From Sulfuricella sp. (GTDB taxonomy: Bacteria > Pseudomonadota > Gammaproteobacteria > Burkholderiales > Sulfuricellaceae), in the NCBI GenBank assembly GCA_041651995.1, contig JBAZID010000010.1:27037-91036 (forward strand): a stretch of 64,000 nt of DNA, given 5' to 3'. A program made the translations under genes and the position numbers. Shown one piece after another: positions 17,644 through 26,383 of this stretch. Below the pieces are notes generated by a model. It was not told the DNA's origin. It saw only the letters and a program-made list of their open reading frames with translations, and did no database searches. Each line of letters opens with the position of its first letter. Position 1 is the first letter of the stretch.

Positions 17644-18230
17644 TCGGACGACTGAGCGGCAAGCTGCTGGAAAAGCATCCTCCCCAGATCCTGCTGGATG
17701 TGCAGGGCGTGGGCTACGAAGTGGATGTGCCGATGAGCACCTTCTACAACCTGCCCGCCCTGGGCGAGAGCGTGACGCTTTTTACCCAGTTGATCGTGCG
17801 CGAGGATGCACACCTGTTGTATGGCTTTGCCACCGACCACGAGCGCCAGGCCTTCCGCCAGTTGCTCAAGGTCAACGGCGTGGGCGCCAAGCTGGCGCTG
17901 ACCATCCTCAGCGGCTTGTCCGTGGACGAACTGTCGCATGCCGTGATGGCGCAGGACGCCGGGCGGCTGATCAAAATTCCCGGCATCGGCAAGAAAACCG
18001 CCGAACGCCTGTTGCTGGAGCTGAAAGACAAATTTGCCCCGGGGGAAACGGGTTCGGCCCTGTTGGGCGCGGTGGTCAAGCCGGCTTCCGCCAGCAGCGA
18101 CATCCTCAATGCCCTGCTGGCGCTGGGGTACAATGACAAGGAAGCCGGCTGGGCGGTGAAACAGCTGGCCGCCGAAACCGGCGTGACCGACGGCATCCGC
18201 CAGGCGCTGAAGCTGCTGTCCAAATCATGA
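17640..18230 (+). CDS. ruvA: Holliday-junction branch-migration protein RuvA
   Basis: DNA-junction-binding subunit that loads RuvB. 196 residues from GTG 17640, overlapping the ruvC stop by four bases. Contains the N-terminal OB fold (MIGRLSGKLLEKHPPQILLD), the two helix-hairpin-helix motifs (VNGVGAKLALTIL and IPGIGKKTAERLL), and the flexible linker plus domain III that contacts RuvB (LLALGYNDKEAGWAVKQL). Unusually, ruvB does not follow directly; two toxin-antitoxin modules lie between. Confidence 0.95.
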   Translation: MIGRLSGKLLEKHPPQILLDVQGVGYEVDVPMSTFYNLPALGESVTLFTQLIVREDAHLLYGFATDHERQAFRQLLKVNGVGAKLALTILSGLSVDELSHAVMAQDAGRLIKIPGIGKKTAERLLLELKDKFAPGETGSALLGAVVKPASASSDILNALLALGYNDKEAGWAVKQLAAETGVTDGIRQALKLLSKS

Positions 18231-18248
18231 AATGAATAATGTTATATT

Positions 18249-18284
18249 TGTACGCTTGACGTACAGCGTAAAAACCACTACATT
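18249..18284 (+). promoter_or_regulatory. Predicted higBA promoter and operator
   Basis: -35 TTGACG (18256-18261), 17-base spacer, -10 TACATT (18279-18284). An inverted repeat TGTACG-N5-CGTACA (18249-18265) overlaps the -35, as expected for HigA autorepression. Confidence 0.55.
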
Positions 18285-18289
18285 TTGCC

Positions 18290-18568
18290 ATGATTAAATC
18301 TTTCCGCTGCAAGGATACGGAAGCGCTATATCAGGGCAATCGTGTCAGGAAGTTTGAGGCCTGTGCGGCACAAGCCGAAAGAAGGCTGGAAATTCTCGAT
18401 AATGCGAAAAGCATCCACGACTTGATGGGTTTGCCCAGCAACCGCTTCGAGGCCTTAAGCGGCGATCGCGCCGGACAATTCAGCATTCGCATCAATCAGC
18501 AATGGCGTGTCTGCTTCGAGTGGAAAGAGACGGATGCTTACAACGTGGAGATCGTGGATTACCACTAA
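18290..18568 (+). CDS. higB: HigB-type toxin (RelE/ParE superfamily)
   Basis: 92 residues. The sequence fits HigB mRNA interferases: FRCKDTEALYQG at the N-terminus, LEILDNAKSIHDL, RFEALSGDRAGQFSIRINQQWRVCFEW, and a C-terminal VEIVDYH. Toxin-first order followed by an Xre-type antitoxin is typical of higBA. It lies between ruvA and ruvB with its own predicted promoter and operator, so it is probably autoregulated and not driven only by ruvCA. Confidence 0.85.
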   Translation: MIKSFRCKDTEALYQGNRVRKFEACAAQAERRLEILDNAKSIHDLMGLPSNRFEALSGDRAGQFSIRINQQWRVCFEWKETDAYNVEIVDYH

Positions 18569-18579
18569 GGAGAATGAAC

Positions 18580-18879
18580 ATGAACGGCATGCGCGCCATA
18601 CACCCCGGTGAAATACTCAGGGATGAGCTGGACGAGCTCAAACTATCGGCCAACGCCTTTGCCAAGGCGCTGGACGTGCCTGCCAACCGGATTACTGCGA
18701 TTCTCAATGAGCAACGTGGCATTACAGCAGACACGGCATTGAGATTTGCCCGTTTCTTTGGAACCACACCTGATTTCTGGATGAGCCTGCAAAGCAGCTA
18801 CGATGTCAAAAAAACGCGTGAAGCGGTAGGTCAGGAAATCGAAAAAAACGTTAAGCCACGCGAATTGCTTGCTGCCTAG
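18580..18879 (+). CDS. higA: HigA-type antitoxin (Xre-family HTH)
   Basis: 99 residues from ATG 18580, which is eight bases after AAGGA; ATG 18574 is too close to the ribosome site. Contains the HigA signature HPGEILRDELDEL and an HTH (SANAFAKALDVPANRITAILNEQRGITADTALRFARFFGTTPDFWMSLQ region, residues about 20-75). It would neutralise HigB and repress the promoter at 18249-18284. Confidence 0.87.
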   Translation: MNGMRAIHPGEILRDELDELKLSANAFAKALDVPANRITAILNEQRGITADTALRFARFFGTTPDFWMSLQSSYDVKKTREAVGQEIEKNVKPRELLAA

Positions 18880-18964
18880 ACCCGGATGCGTCTAAAAACT
18901 ACTACACGACATGATCTACAAGAAATTTACGGCTCATAGCGTATTTAATTTTGGAGGCAAGGTG

Positions 18965-19213
18965 ATGAATATTGTTGTCGAAGTACCGCAAAACCTGCCC
19001 GATGCTATTCATTGCACGCCGCAGGAATTCACCCGTGAAGCCAAAATGGCGATGGCGGCCAAGCTATATGAAATGCGGCGGCTGTCTTCAGGCATGGCTG
19101 CTGCACTGGCAGGTGTGGGGCGCGTTGAATTTTTGCTTGAACTTCACCATTTTGGCGTAGCAGTGATCGATCTCAATCAGGAAGAGCTTGAACAGGATGT
19201 GGCGAATGCCTGA
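18965..19213 (+). CDS. UPF0175-family antitoxin-like protein
   Basis: 82 residues from ATG 18965 with GGAGG upstream. Sequence REAKMAMAAKLYEMRRLSSGMAAALAGVGRVEFLLELHHFGV matches the small UPF0175 family, commonly paired with PIN-like DUF3368 proteins. Its stop overlaps the start of such a gene. Probably the DNA-binding antitoxin of the second module between ruvA and ruvB. Confidence 0.78.
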   Translation: MNIVVEVPQNLPDAIHCTPQEFTREAKMAMAAKLYEMRRLSSGMAAALAGVGRVEFLLELHHFGVAVIDLNQEELEQDVANA

Positions 19214-19703
19214 AGGTGGAAGCATCATCGTCACCAACACCACGCCTTTGATTGCCCTTGCGGTAGCGACAGGTAGCCTTGATATTCTGTCGGCGCTTTA
19301 TGATCGCGTCATTGTTCCGCTTGAGGTTTCGGAAGAAATCCTGGCTGCCGGGCCTCAAGCGCCGGGAGTGGAGACGTTTCGTAAGGCAGCCTGGCTTGAG
19401 CATCGAAAGGATGCCATCGAACTGCCGCTCTATCTGCGCAATACGCTTGATCGCGGTGAGGCATCGGTAATCCAGACAGCCGTGGCTGAGGGTATTGAAA
19501 AGGTATGTATCGACGAGTCGGCCGGACGCCGCATCGCGCGTCTGAATGGCTTGGTGCTAACGGGTACGGCTGGAATTCTCGTCAAAGCCAGGCAACAGGG
19601 CTACCCCGTTAGCCTCTCGTTGGCGCTGGAGCGAATGAAATCGCATGGCATCTGGCTGGGTGAAACGGTGGTTCGCTTTGTTCTGGCGGCGGATGGTAAA
19701 TAA
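19206..19703 (+). CDS. DUF3368 PIN-like toxin
   Basis: 165 residues from ATG 19206, overlapping the antitoxin's end by eight bases. The N-terminal VTNTTPLIALA corresponds to the first acidic/Ser-Thr motif of DUF3368 PIN-like proteins. LDRGEASVIQTA and CIDESAGRRIARLNGLVLTGTAGIL carry the other acidic residues of a VapC-like ribonuclease. Predicted partner of the UPF0175 protein. Ends six bases before the ruvB start. Confidence 0.8.
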   Translation: MPEGGSIIVTNTTPLIALAVATGSLDILSALYDRVIVPLEVSEEILAAGPQAPGVETFRKAAWLEHRKDAIELPLYLRNTLDRGEASVIQTAVAEGIEKVCIDESAGRRIARLNGLVLTGTAGILVKARQQGYPVSLSLALERMKSHGIWLGETVVRFVLAADGK

Positions 19704-19708
19704 ATCGC

Positions 19709-20764
19709 ATGATCGAAACCGACAACCTCAAAACGGCCAGCCGCCTGATTTCCCCATCCCACGCATCGCCCCAGGAAGAAGCGCTGGAGCGCGCCTTGCG
19801 CCCCAAGCTGCTGGACGAGTACGTGGGCCAGGAGAAGGCGCGCGGGCAGCTGGAGATTTTCATCCAGGCGGCGCGGATGCGCGCCGAGGCGCTCGACCAT
19901 GTGCTGCTGTTCGGCCCGCCAGGCCTGGGCAAGACCACGCTGGCGCACATCATCGCGCGCGAGATGGGGGTGAACCTGCGCTCGACTTCCGGCCCGGTGC
20001 TGGAGCGGCCGGGCGATCTGGCGGCGCTGCTGACCAACCTCGAACCTAATGACGTGCTGTTCATCGACGAGATTCACCGCCTCTCGCCGGTGGTGGAGGA
20101 GATTCTTTACCCCGCGCTGGAGGACTACCAGCTCGACATCATGATCGGGGAAGGGCCGGCGGCGCGTTCGGTCAAGCTGGAGCTGCCGCCCTTTACCCTG
20201 GTGGGCGCGACCACCCGCGCCGGGATGCTGACCAATCCGCTACGCGACCGCTTCGGCATTGTGGCGCGGCTGGAATTTTATACCCACGAGGAATTGCGCC
20301 GCATCGTCACCCGTTCGGCGCGATTGGTGAGCGTGGAACTGTCGGACGAGGGTGCGCTGGAAATCGCCCGCCGTTCGCGCGGCACGCCGCGCATCGCTAA
20401 CCGCCTGCTGCGCCGGGTGCGGGATTTCGCCGAGGTGAAGGCCAGCGGGCATGTTACCCGGGAAGTGGCGGATGCCGCCCTGACCATGCTGGACGTGGAT
20501 TCCCTGGGCCTGGACATGATGGACCGGGTGTTGCTGCTGGCGGTGCTGGAGAAGTTTGGCGGCGGTCCGGTGGGGGTGGACAATCTCGCGGCGGCGATCG
20601 GCGAGGAGCGCGACACCATCGAGGACGTGCTGGAGCCCTACCTGATCCAGCAGGGCTACCTGATGCGCACCCCGCGCGGCCGCGTGGCCACGCCCAGCGC
20701 CTATCTGCACTTCGGCCTCAAGCGGCCGGAGGGCGGCCGTAATGGCGAGCTGTGGAATGAGTGA
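19709..20764 (+). CDS. ruvB: Holliday-junction DNA helicase RuvB
   Basis: Hexameric AAA+ motor of branch migration, 351 residues. Walker A is FGPPGLGKTTLA near residue 68, Walker B is FIDEIHRL near 115, sensor is VGATTRAG, arginine finger region is PLRDRFGI, and the C-terminal winged helix ends with TPRGRVATPSAYLHFG. The N-terminal extension of about 20 residues is normal. Separated from ruvA by about 1.5 kb of toxin-antitoxin genes. Confidence 0.96.
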   Translation: MIETDNLKTASRLISPSHASPQEEALERALRPKLLDEYVGQEKARGQLEIFIQAARMRAEALDHVLLFGPPGLGKTTLAHIIAREMGVNLRSTSGPVLERPGDLAALLTNLEPNDVLFIDEIHRLSPVVEEILYPALEDYQLDIMIGEGPAARSVKLELPPFTLVGATTRAGMLTNPLRDRFGIVARLEFYTHEELRRIVTRSARLVSVELSDEGALEIARRSRGTPRIANRLLRRVRDFAEVKASGHVTREVADAALTMLDVDSLGLDMMDRVLLLAVLEKFGGGPVGVDNLAAAIGEERDTIEDVLEPYLIQQGYLMRTPRGRVATPSAYLHFGLKRPEGGRNGELWNE

Positions 20765-21161
20765 GTTCGCCTGGCCGGTGCGGGTCTATTACGAGGACAC
20801 CGATTCGGGCGGCGTGGTGTACTACGCCAATTACCTCAAGTTCATGGAACGCGCGCGCTCCGAATTGCTGCGCGCCCATGGCTTCGAGCAGACGGACCTG
20901 ATAAGCGATCACGGCGTGATTTTTGTGGTGCGCGACGTGCACATCAGCTATCTCCGGCCCGCCGTGTTCAATGATCTGCTGAATGTCACAGTGAGCGTGC
21001 ATGCTGCCGGACGAAGCTGGATCGAATTTGCCCAGACGGTCGAGCGTGGCGGTGACATTCTGTCGCGCGCGCAGATCAAAATCGTATGTGTGAACCATCT
21101 GTCATTCAAACCTGTCGAGATTCCTGAGATCATCAGGAAGAAAATGGAAATATCATCGTGA
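20757..21161 (+). CDS. ybgC: Tol-Pal-associated acyl-CoA thioesterase YbgC
   Basis: 134 residues of the hotdog fold. Motif YYEDTDSGGVVYYANYLKFMERAR contains the catalytic Asp. Start ATG 20757 overlaps the ruvB stop; ATG 20742 is a less likely alternative because YbgC proteins usually begin MSE or similar just before the first strand. It precedes tolQ with a four-base overlap, the standard first gene of the tol-pal operon. Confidence 0.92.
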   Translation: MSEFAWPVRVYYEDTDSGGVVYYANYLKFMERARSELLRAHGFEQTDLISDHGVIFVVRDVHISYLRPAVFNDLLNVTVSVHAAGRSWIEFAQTVERGGDILSRAQIKIVCVNHLSFKPVEIPEIIRKKMEISS

Positions 21162-21829
21162 ACGTTAATCAAGACCTGTCTTTCCTGTCCCTGATCACCA
21201 ATGCCAGCGTGGTGGTGCAACTGGTGATGCTGGGGCTGTTGCTCGCCTCCATGATGTCGTGGTGGTACATCTTTCAGAAGATGTTCGCCATCAACGTGGC
21301 GAAACAGACCACCGACAAGTTCGAGCGCGACTTCTGGAGCGGATCGGATTTGCAGAGCCTGTTCCAGAAAGTGGGCAGCCGCGAAGCAGGGGGGATGGAA
21401 AGCATATTCGAAGGCGGGTTCCAGGAATTCTCCAAAATGCGCCGCCAGAGCGGCACGGACATTGCGCTGGTGATGGAGAGCACGCGCCGCGCCATGCGTG
21501 CGGCCTACCACCGCGAACTCGACCTGCTCGAAGCCCATCTGCCGTTTCTCGCCACGGTGGGCTCGGTCAGCCCTTATGTCGGCCTGTTCGGCACGGTGTG
21601 GGGCATCATGAACGCTTTCCGCAGCCTCTCCAGCGTGGGACAGGCGACGCTGGCGCATGTGGCGCCGGGCATCGCGGAAGCCCTGATCGCGACGGCCATG
21701 GGCCTGTTCGCGGCGATTCCGGCGGTGATCGCCTACAACCGCTACAGCTCCGAGATCGACCGCCTGGCCACGCGCTTCGACAGCTTCATGGAAGAGTTTT
21801 CCAATATATTGCAAAGGCAAGCCAAGTAA
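21158..21829 (+). CDS. tolQ: Tol-Pal motor protein TolQ
   Basis: 223 residues, GTG start overlapping the ybgC stop. Three transmembrane segments: about 15-38, then 135-160 and 170-195. ATVGSVSPYVGLFGTVWGIMNAF and IAEALIATAMGLFAAIPAV are the proton-channel helices typical of TolQ/ExbB/MotA. Works with TolR to energise TolA during outer-membrane constriction. Confidence 0.95.
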   Translation: MNVNQDLSFLSLITNASVVVQLVMLGLLLASMMSWWYIFQKMFAINVAKQTTDKFERDFWSGSDLQSLFQKVGSREAGGMESIFEGGFQEFSKMRRQSGTDIALVMESTRRAMRAAYHRELDLLEAHLPFLATVGSVSPYVGLFGTVWGIMNAFRSLSSVGQATLAHVAPGIAEALIATAMGLFAAIPAVIAYNRYSSEIDRLATRFDSFMEEFSNILQRQAK

Positions 21830-22248
21830 TGAGCCTGCGTCGCCAGCGCAAGCTGATGAACCAGATCAACGTCGTGCCGTATATCGACGTGATGCTGGTG
21901 TTGCTGATCATTTTCATGATCACCGCGCCGCTCATCAACCCCGGTCAGATCGAGCTGCCCCAGGTGGGACAGGCGCTGAAGCCACCGGTCGCGCCGCTGG
22001 AGATTTCCATCAAGGAGGACAAGCGCCTGCTGATACTCGACCGTGAAACCGGCAAGCAGCCGAGGGAAGTGTCGCGCGACGATCTGGTCCAGGCGGTCAA
22101 GGAGAAGCAGGAAAAGAACCCCGAGCAGTCCGTGGTAATCGCGGCGGACAAGAACGTGCGCTATGAAGAAGTTCTGAATGTGATGGATATCCTGCAGCAG
22201 AACCAGGTCAAGAAAATCGGCTTGCTGGCCAAACCAAAGGGTCAGTAG
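21829..22248 (+). CDS. tolR: Tol-Pal system protein TolR
   Basis: 139 residues with one N-terminal membrane helix containing the proton-accepting Asp in NVVPYIDVMLVLLIIFM, then a periplasmic ExbD-like domain (VVIAADKNVRYEEVLNVMDILQQ). ATG overlaps the tolQ stop by one base. Confidence 0.94.
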   Translation: MSLRRQRKLMNQINVVPYIDVMLVLLIIFMITAPLINPGQIELPQVGQALKPPVAPLEISIKEDKRLLILDRETGKQPREVSRDDLVQAVKEKQEKNPEQSVVIAADKNVRYEEVLNVMDILQQNQVKKIGLLAKPKGQ

Positions 22249-23000
22249 TGGTTTTTGAGCGCAAACAACCGGGCCAGTGGAAAGCGGGCGCATTGGCGCT
22301 GCTGGTGCATGTGCTGTTTCTGGGGCTGATGATTTTCAGCGTGAGCTGGCAGAATCAGGAGCAGGCCGGCGTCGAGGTGGAACTGTGGAGCGAAGTTCCT
22401 GCACCGGCCAAGGTTGCGCCTCCGCCGCCCAAGCCTGCACCGGCTCCCAAACCAGAACCGAAACCGGAGCCCAAGCCCGAAGTGAAACCTGAACCGAAGC
22501 CGGTCAAGGCAGATATCGAGCTCAAGGCGAAGGAAGAAGAGAAAAAAAAGCGCCGTGAAGAGGAACTAAAACAGAAGCAGGAGAAACAGAAGAAGGAAGA
22601 AGAAAAGCGCAAGCAGGAACAGGAAAAACAGGAAGCCCTGCGCCAGAAGCAGGCAGAGGCTGAAGCGGCCAATGCGCGCAAGGCCGAGGCGGTGGCGCAG
22701 CAGGCTGCGGGGCAGCGGGTGCTGGACGACTACACCGGGCGTATCAAGTCCAAGATCAAGCGCTTCATCATTCTGCCGCCGGATCTGGCGGGCAACCCCC
22801 AGGCGGAGTTTGATGTCACCCTGATGCCGACCGGCGAGGTTCTGCATTTGAAGTTAACCAGGAGCAGCGGTTCCAGCGCTTATGACAGCGCGGTGGAACG
22901 GGCCATTTACAAGGCGCAGCCATTGCCGCTGCCGCCCGATCCGGGGCTGTTCGGCAAGTTCCGCGAACTGCACCTGAAGTTCAGATTGAATGAGGATTAA
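22248..23000 (+). CDS. tolA: Tol-Pal system protein TolA
   Basis: 250 residues: membrane helix at about 10-32, a Pro/Lys-Glu segment (PKPAPAPKPEPKPEPKP), a long charged coiled-coil of Lys/Glu/Gln about 85-150, and a C-terminal TonB-like domain containing FDVTLMPTGEVLHLKLTRSSG. GTG start overlaps the tolR stop. Spans the periplasm to contact Pal and TolB. Shorter than E. coli TolA (421) because domain II is short, as is common in betaproteobacteria. Confidence 0.92.
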   Translation: MVFERKQPGQWKAGALALLVHVLFLGLMIFSVSWQNQEQAGVEVELWSEVPAPAKVAPPPPKPAPAPKPEPKPEPKPEVKPEPKPVKADIELKAKEEEKKKRREEELKQKQEKQKKEEEKRKQEQEKQEALRQKQAEAEAANARKAEAVAQQAAGQRVLDDYTGRIKSKIKRFIILPPDLAGNPQAEFDVTLMPTGEVLHLKLTRSSGSSAYDSAVERAIYKAQPLPLPPDPGLFGKFRELHLKFRLNED

Positions 23001-23013
23001 TGAGGATTAAGGT

Positions 23014-24297
23014 ATGAAACGTAATATCAAGTGGCTGCTGATGGCGTGCGTGATGGTACTGGCAGCGCCAGTGCACGCCGCATTGACGATCGAAATCACC
23101 GGCGGGGCGGGCAACCAGATTCCCGTGGCCATCGTGCCGTTCGCGGCAGAAAACACGCAAGCGCAAAGCATCAGCGGCATTGTCGCAGCCGACCTGACGC
23201 GCAGCGGGCTGTTCCGGATGGTGGACACGGCGGGCGTTCAGCCCCAGCCGCACGATCCCGCCGAGGTGCGTTACCCGGACTGGAAAAGCCGCAATGCCGA
23301 GGCGCTGGTGATCGGCGGCATGACGCCGCGCCCGGACGGCAAGATCGACGTGCGTTTCCGCCTCATGGACGTGGTCAAGCAAAGCCAGCTGGCCGGTTTC
23401 AGCTATACCATCGCGCCGGCGCAATTGCGCGCCACCGCGCACAAGATCGCCGACGTGATCTACGAGAAGCTTACCGGCGATGTCGGCGTGTTCAGCACCC
23501 AGATCGCTTACATCGTCAAGGAAGGCAAGCGCTTTGAGCTGCAGGTGGCGGATGCGGATGGCTACGGCGCGCAGACCGTGATGGCGTCGCAGGAGCCCAT
23601 TCTTTCACCGGCCTGGTCGCCGGATGGCGAAAAACTGGCCTATGTGTCGTTCGAGAAGAAAAAACCGATTATTTACGTACAGGCGCTCAAAACCGGCGCC
23701 CGCCAGGCGCTGGCTTCGTTCAAAGGCAGCAACAGCGCGCCGGCCTGGTCGCCGGATGGCAGGAAACTTGCCATTGTCCTGACGCGCGATGGCCGTTCGC
23801 AGCTTTACCTGATCAACGCCGATGGTGGCAATCTGCAGCGCTGGAGCGACAGCGCGGGGATCGATACCGAGCCGGACTTCTCGCCCGATGGCAAGTGGAT
23901 CATCTTCACCTCCGACCGCGGCGGCAGCCCGCAGATTTACCGCATGCCGGCGGTCGGTGGCGCCGGGCAGCGCATTACCTTCGAAGGGAGTTATAATGTC
24001 TCGCCGCAATTCAGCCCCGACGGCAAGAGTTTCGTTTTCATCCAGCGCAACGGCGGGCAGTTCCATGTCGCGGTGCAGGATTTTGCCACCGGCCAGGTGC
24101 AGGTGCTGACCGATACCCCGCAGGATGAGGCGCCCAGCTATGCGCCTAATGGTAAAATGGTCATTTATGCCACGGAAATCAACCGCCGTGGCGTATTGGC
24201 GGCTGTTTCCAGCGATGGACGGGTGAAACAGCGGCTGTCGGTGCAGGCCGGAGATGTGCGTGAGCCGGCATGGGGTCCTTTGTTAAAAAATCAGTAA
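23014..24297 (+). CDS. tolB: Tol-Pal system periplasmic protein TolB
   Basis: 427 residues. Signal peptide ends at about VHAALT; an N-terminal domain is followed by a six-bladed beta-propeller marked by repeated SPAWSPDG, SAPAWSPDGRKLA, EPDFSPDGKWI, SPQFSPDGKSF and APSYAPNGK motifs. Binds Pal and TolA in the periplasm. Confidence 0.96.
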   Translation: MKRNIKWLLMACVMVLAAPVHAALTIEITGGAGNQIPVAIVPFAAENTQAQSISGIVAADLTRSGLFRMVDTAGVQPQPHDPAEVRYPDWKSRNAEALVIGGMTPRPDGKIDVRFRLMDVVKQSQLAGFSYTIAPAQLRATAHKIADVIYEKLTGDVGVFSTQIAYIVKEGKRFELQVADADGYGAQTVMASQEPILSPAWSPDGEKLAYVSFEKKKPIIYVQALKTGARQALASFKGSNSAPAWSPDGRKLAIVLTRDGRSQLYLINADGGNLQRWSDSAGIDTEPDFSPDGKWIIFTSDRGGSPQIYRMPAVGGAGQRITFEGSYNVSPQFSPDGKSFVFIQRNGGQFHVAVQDFATGQVQVLTDTPQDEAPSYAPNGKMVIYATEINRRGVLAAVSSDGRVKQRLSVQAGDVREPAWGPLLKNQ

Positions 24298-24314
24298 ATT
24301 TTAGGGAGAATCAA

Positions 24315-24839
24315 ATGAACAAGTTGTTTTTGAGTGCAATTCTGCTGGGTATGTTGTCTGCTTGCGCCAGCACGAGCGACAAGGGTCAGGGCGCTGCTTC
24401 GGTTGAAGACAAGAGCCTGGGCCAGAAATCAGCAGGTGCTTCAACCCAGGGCGCCCAGCAGCAAGGCGTGGCAATGGACCCGCTCAAGGATCCCAGCAAT
24501 ATTCTTTCCAAGCGCAGTGTGTATTTCGATTACGACAGCTACAGCGTAAAGGGTGAGTACAAACCCATGGTCGAAGCGCACGCCCAGTACCTGAAACAAA
24601 ATAGTAAAGCCAAGGCCTTCGTGCAGGGCAATGCCGACGAGCGTGGCAGCCGCGAGTACAACCTGGCTCTGGGTCAGAAGCGTGCCGAGAGCGTCCGGAA
24701 AGTCATGAACGTGCTGGGCGTGTCCGACAGCCAGATCGAAACCGTCAGCTTCGGCGAGGAAAAGCCCAAGGCTGAAGGCCGCGATGAAGCTTCGTGGGCG
24801 CAGAATCGCCGTGCTGATATTGTTTATCAGGGCGAATAA
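24315..24839 (+). CDS. pal: Peptidoglycan-associated lipoprotein Pal
   Basis: 174 residues from ATG 24315 (GGGAG upstream). Lipobox LSAC at about residues 15-18 gives an outer-membrane lipoprotein. The OmpA-like domain shows SVYFDYDSYSV, VQGNADERGSREYNLALGQKRAESVRKVM and the peptidoglycan-binding Asp/Arg residues. Anchors the outer membrane to the cell wall with TolB/TolA. Confidence 0.95.
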   Translation: MNKLFLSAILLGMLSACASTSDKGQGAASVEDKSLGQKSAGASTQGAQQQGVAMDPLKDPSNILSKRSVYFDYDSYSVKGEYKPMVEAHAQYLKQNSKAKAFVQGNADERGSREYNLALGQKRAESVRKVMNVLGVSDSQIETVSFGEEKPKAEGRDEASWAQNRRADIVYQGE

Positions 24840-24841
24840 GA

Positions 24842-25717
24842 ATGCGTAGGCTTGCGCTTCTTCCAGCCTTGCTGCTGTCGGGGGTGTGCCACGCCGGGCT
24901 GTTCACGGACGACGAGGCGCACCAGAAAATCAGCGATATGCAACTGCAGAATACCCAGCAGCAGAGCAAGCTGGAGACGCGCTTTGCCGGTCTGGAAAGC
25001 GCGCAGCGTGCTCAGGGCATGGAAATGCTGTCCCAGCTGGAAGCGCTGAAATCCGAGCTGGGCAAGCTGCGCGGCCAACTGGAAGTGCAGACGCACGACA
25101 TTGAAGGCCTGCAGAAGCGCCAGCGCGATCTGTATGTCGACGTGGATACGCGTTTGCGCCAGCTGGAGAGCGCAGCAGCCACGGCGGCGGCTGCCGCGGC
25201 TGCGCCGCTGGAAGAAAGTCCGCCCAAGTCCGGCAAGGATAGTAAATCCGGCAAGGACAAAAAGTCGTCAGCCAAGGCAAATGCCGCGCCAGTAGCGGTT
25301 CCTGCTCCTGTGTCGGCACAGAAAACGGCTGAGGCTGATCCTGCTGAAGAGGCAAAAACCTACGATGCAGCGTTCAACCAGTTCCGGGGCGGAAATTATC
25401 AGGGCGCCCTGACGGCTTTTCAGGCATTCAATCAGGCCTATCCGAAAAGCCCTCTGGCTCCCAGCGCCCAATACTGGATCGGCAACTCGTACTTCAACCT
25501 CAAGGATTTCAGGTCCGCGATCTCCAGCCAGCAGGAGTTGATCAGCCTGTACCCCAAGAGCCCCAAAGTGCCGGATGCGCTGCTGAACATGGCATCCAGT
25601 TATCAAGGCATGGGTGACGTGGGTACGGCGAAAAAGACACTGGAGGATGTGCTGGCCAGATTTCCGGTCAGTGATGCAGCCGACAAGGCAAAATATCGCC
25701 TCGAATCCATGAAGTAA
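24842..25717 (+). CDS. cpoB: Cell division coordinator CpoB (YbgF)
   Basis: 291 residues. Signal peptide, then a coiled-coil (residues about 30-105), a low-complexity Ala/Lys/Ser linker with a run of alanines, and C-terminal TPR repeats (YDAAFNQFRGGNYQGALTAFQAF, YWIGNSYFNLKDFRSAI, PDALLNMASSYQGMG). Two bases separate it from pal. Links peptidoglycan synthesis to Tol constriction. Confidence 0.92.
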   Translation: MRRLALLPALLLSGVCHAGLFTDDEAHQKISDMQLQNTQQQSKLETRFAGLESAQRAQGMEMLSQLEALKSELGKLRGQLEVQTHDIEGLQKRQRDLYVDVDTRLRQLESAAATAAAAAAAPLEESPPKSGKDSKSGKDKKSSAKANAAPVAVPAPVSAQKTAEADPAEEAKTYDAAFNQFRGGNYQGALTAFQAFNQAYPKSPLAPSAQYWIGNSYFNLKDFRSAISSQQELISLYPKSPKVPDALLNMASSYQGMGDVGTAKKTLEDVLARFPVSDAADKAKYRLESMK

Positions 25718-25747
25718 GGGCTCTTTATCGAGCCATAAACATCCCTC

Positions 25748-26383
25748 ATGCTGCGTATCAACGAGATTTTCTATTCCCTGCAGGGGGAGACCAGCCGTGC
25801 CGGGCTGCCCACGGTGTTCGTGCGCCTGACCGGCTGCCCCCTGCGCTGCGGCTATTGCGATACGGCCTATGCCTTCACTGAAGGCGTGGCCATGGATATT
25901 CCCGCCATCCTCGAGCAAGTGGCAGCTTACGCGCCGCGTTATGTCACCGTGACCGGCGGCGAGCCGCTGGCGCAGAAGGAATGCCCGGCATTGCTCGCTG
26001 CCTTGTGCGACGCAGGCTACTCGGTTTCGCTGGAAACCAGCGGTGCGCTGGACATTTCCCGGGTGGATCCGCGCGTCTCGCGCATCGTGGATATCAAGAC
26101 GCCTGGCTCGGGCGAAATGGAAAAAAACCGCTGGGCCAACCTGGCCTTGCTGACCCCGCATGACGAGCTCAAGTTCGTGATCTGCGATGCAGCGGATTAC
26201 GAATGGGCGCGGCGGCAGATGCAGGAACAGCAGCTCGTCGCCAGATGCCCGGTGCTGTTCTCCCCCGTGGCAGGGAAGCTTGACCCGTCCCCGCTGGCCG
26301 ACTGGATCCTGCGCGATCGCCTCGACGTGCGCTTCCAGCTCCAGTTGCACAAGCTGCTGTGGCGCGAGGACCGGGGGCGATGA
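25748..26383 (+). CDS. queE: 7-carboxy-7-deazaguanine synthase QueE
   Basis: Radical SAM enzyme of queuosine synthesis, 211 residues. The cluster motif is CPLRCGYCDTAY near residue 30 (CxxxCxxC), and VTGGEPLAQ is the SAM-binding GGEP motif. Overlaps queC by four bases. The position behind cpoB is common in betaproteobacteria. Confidence 0.94.
   Translation: MLRINEIFYSLQGETSRAGLPTVFVRLTGCPLRCGYCDTAYAFTEGVAMDIPAILEQVAAYAPRYVTVTGGEPLAQKECPALLAALCDAGYSVSLETSGALDISRVDPRVSRIVDIKTPGSGEMEKNRWANLALLTPHDELKFVICDAADYEWARRQMQEQQLVARCPVLFSPVAGKLDPSPLADWILRDRLDVRFQLQLHKLLWREDRGR

Noticed and set aside
25718..25747. preQ1 riboswitch before queE
   Set aside because: Gap is only 30 bases and shows no preQ1 aptamer features.
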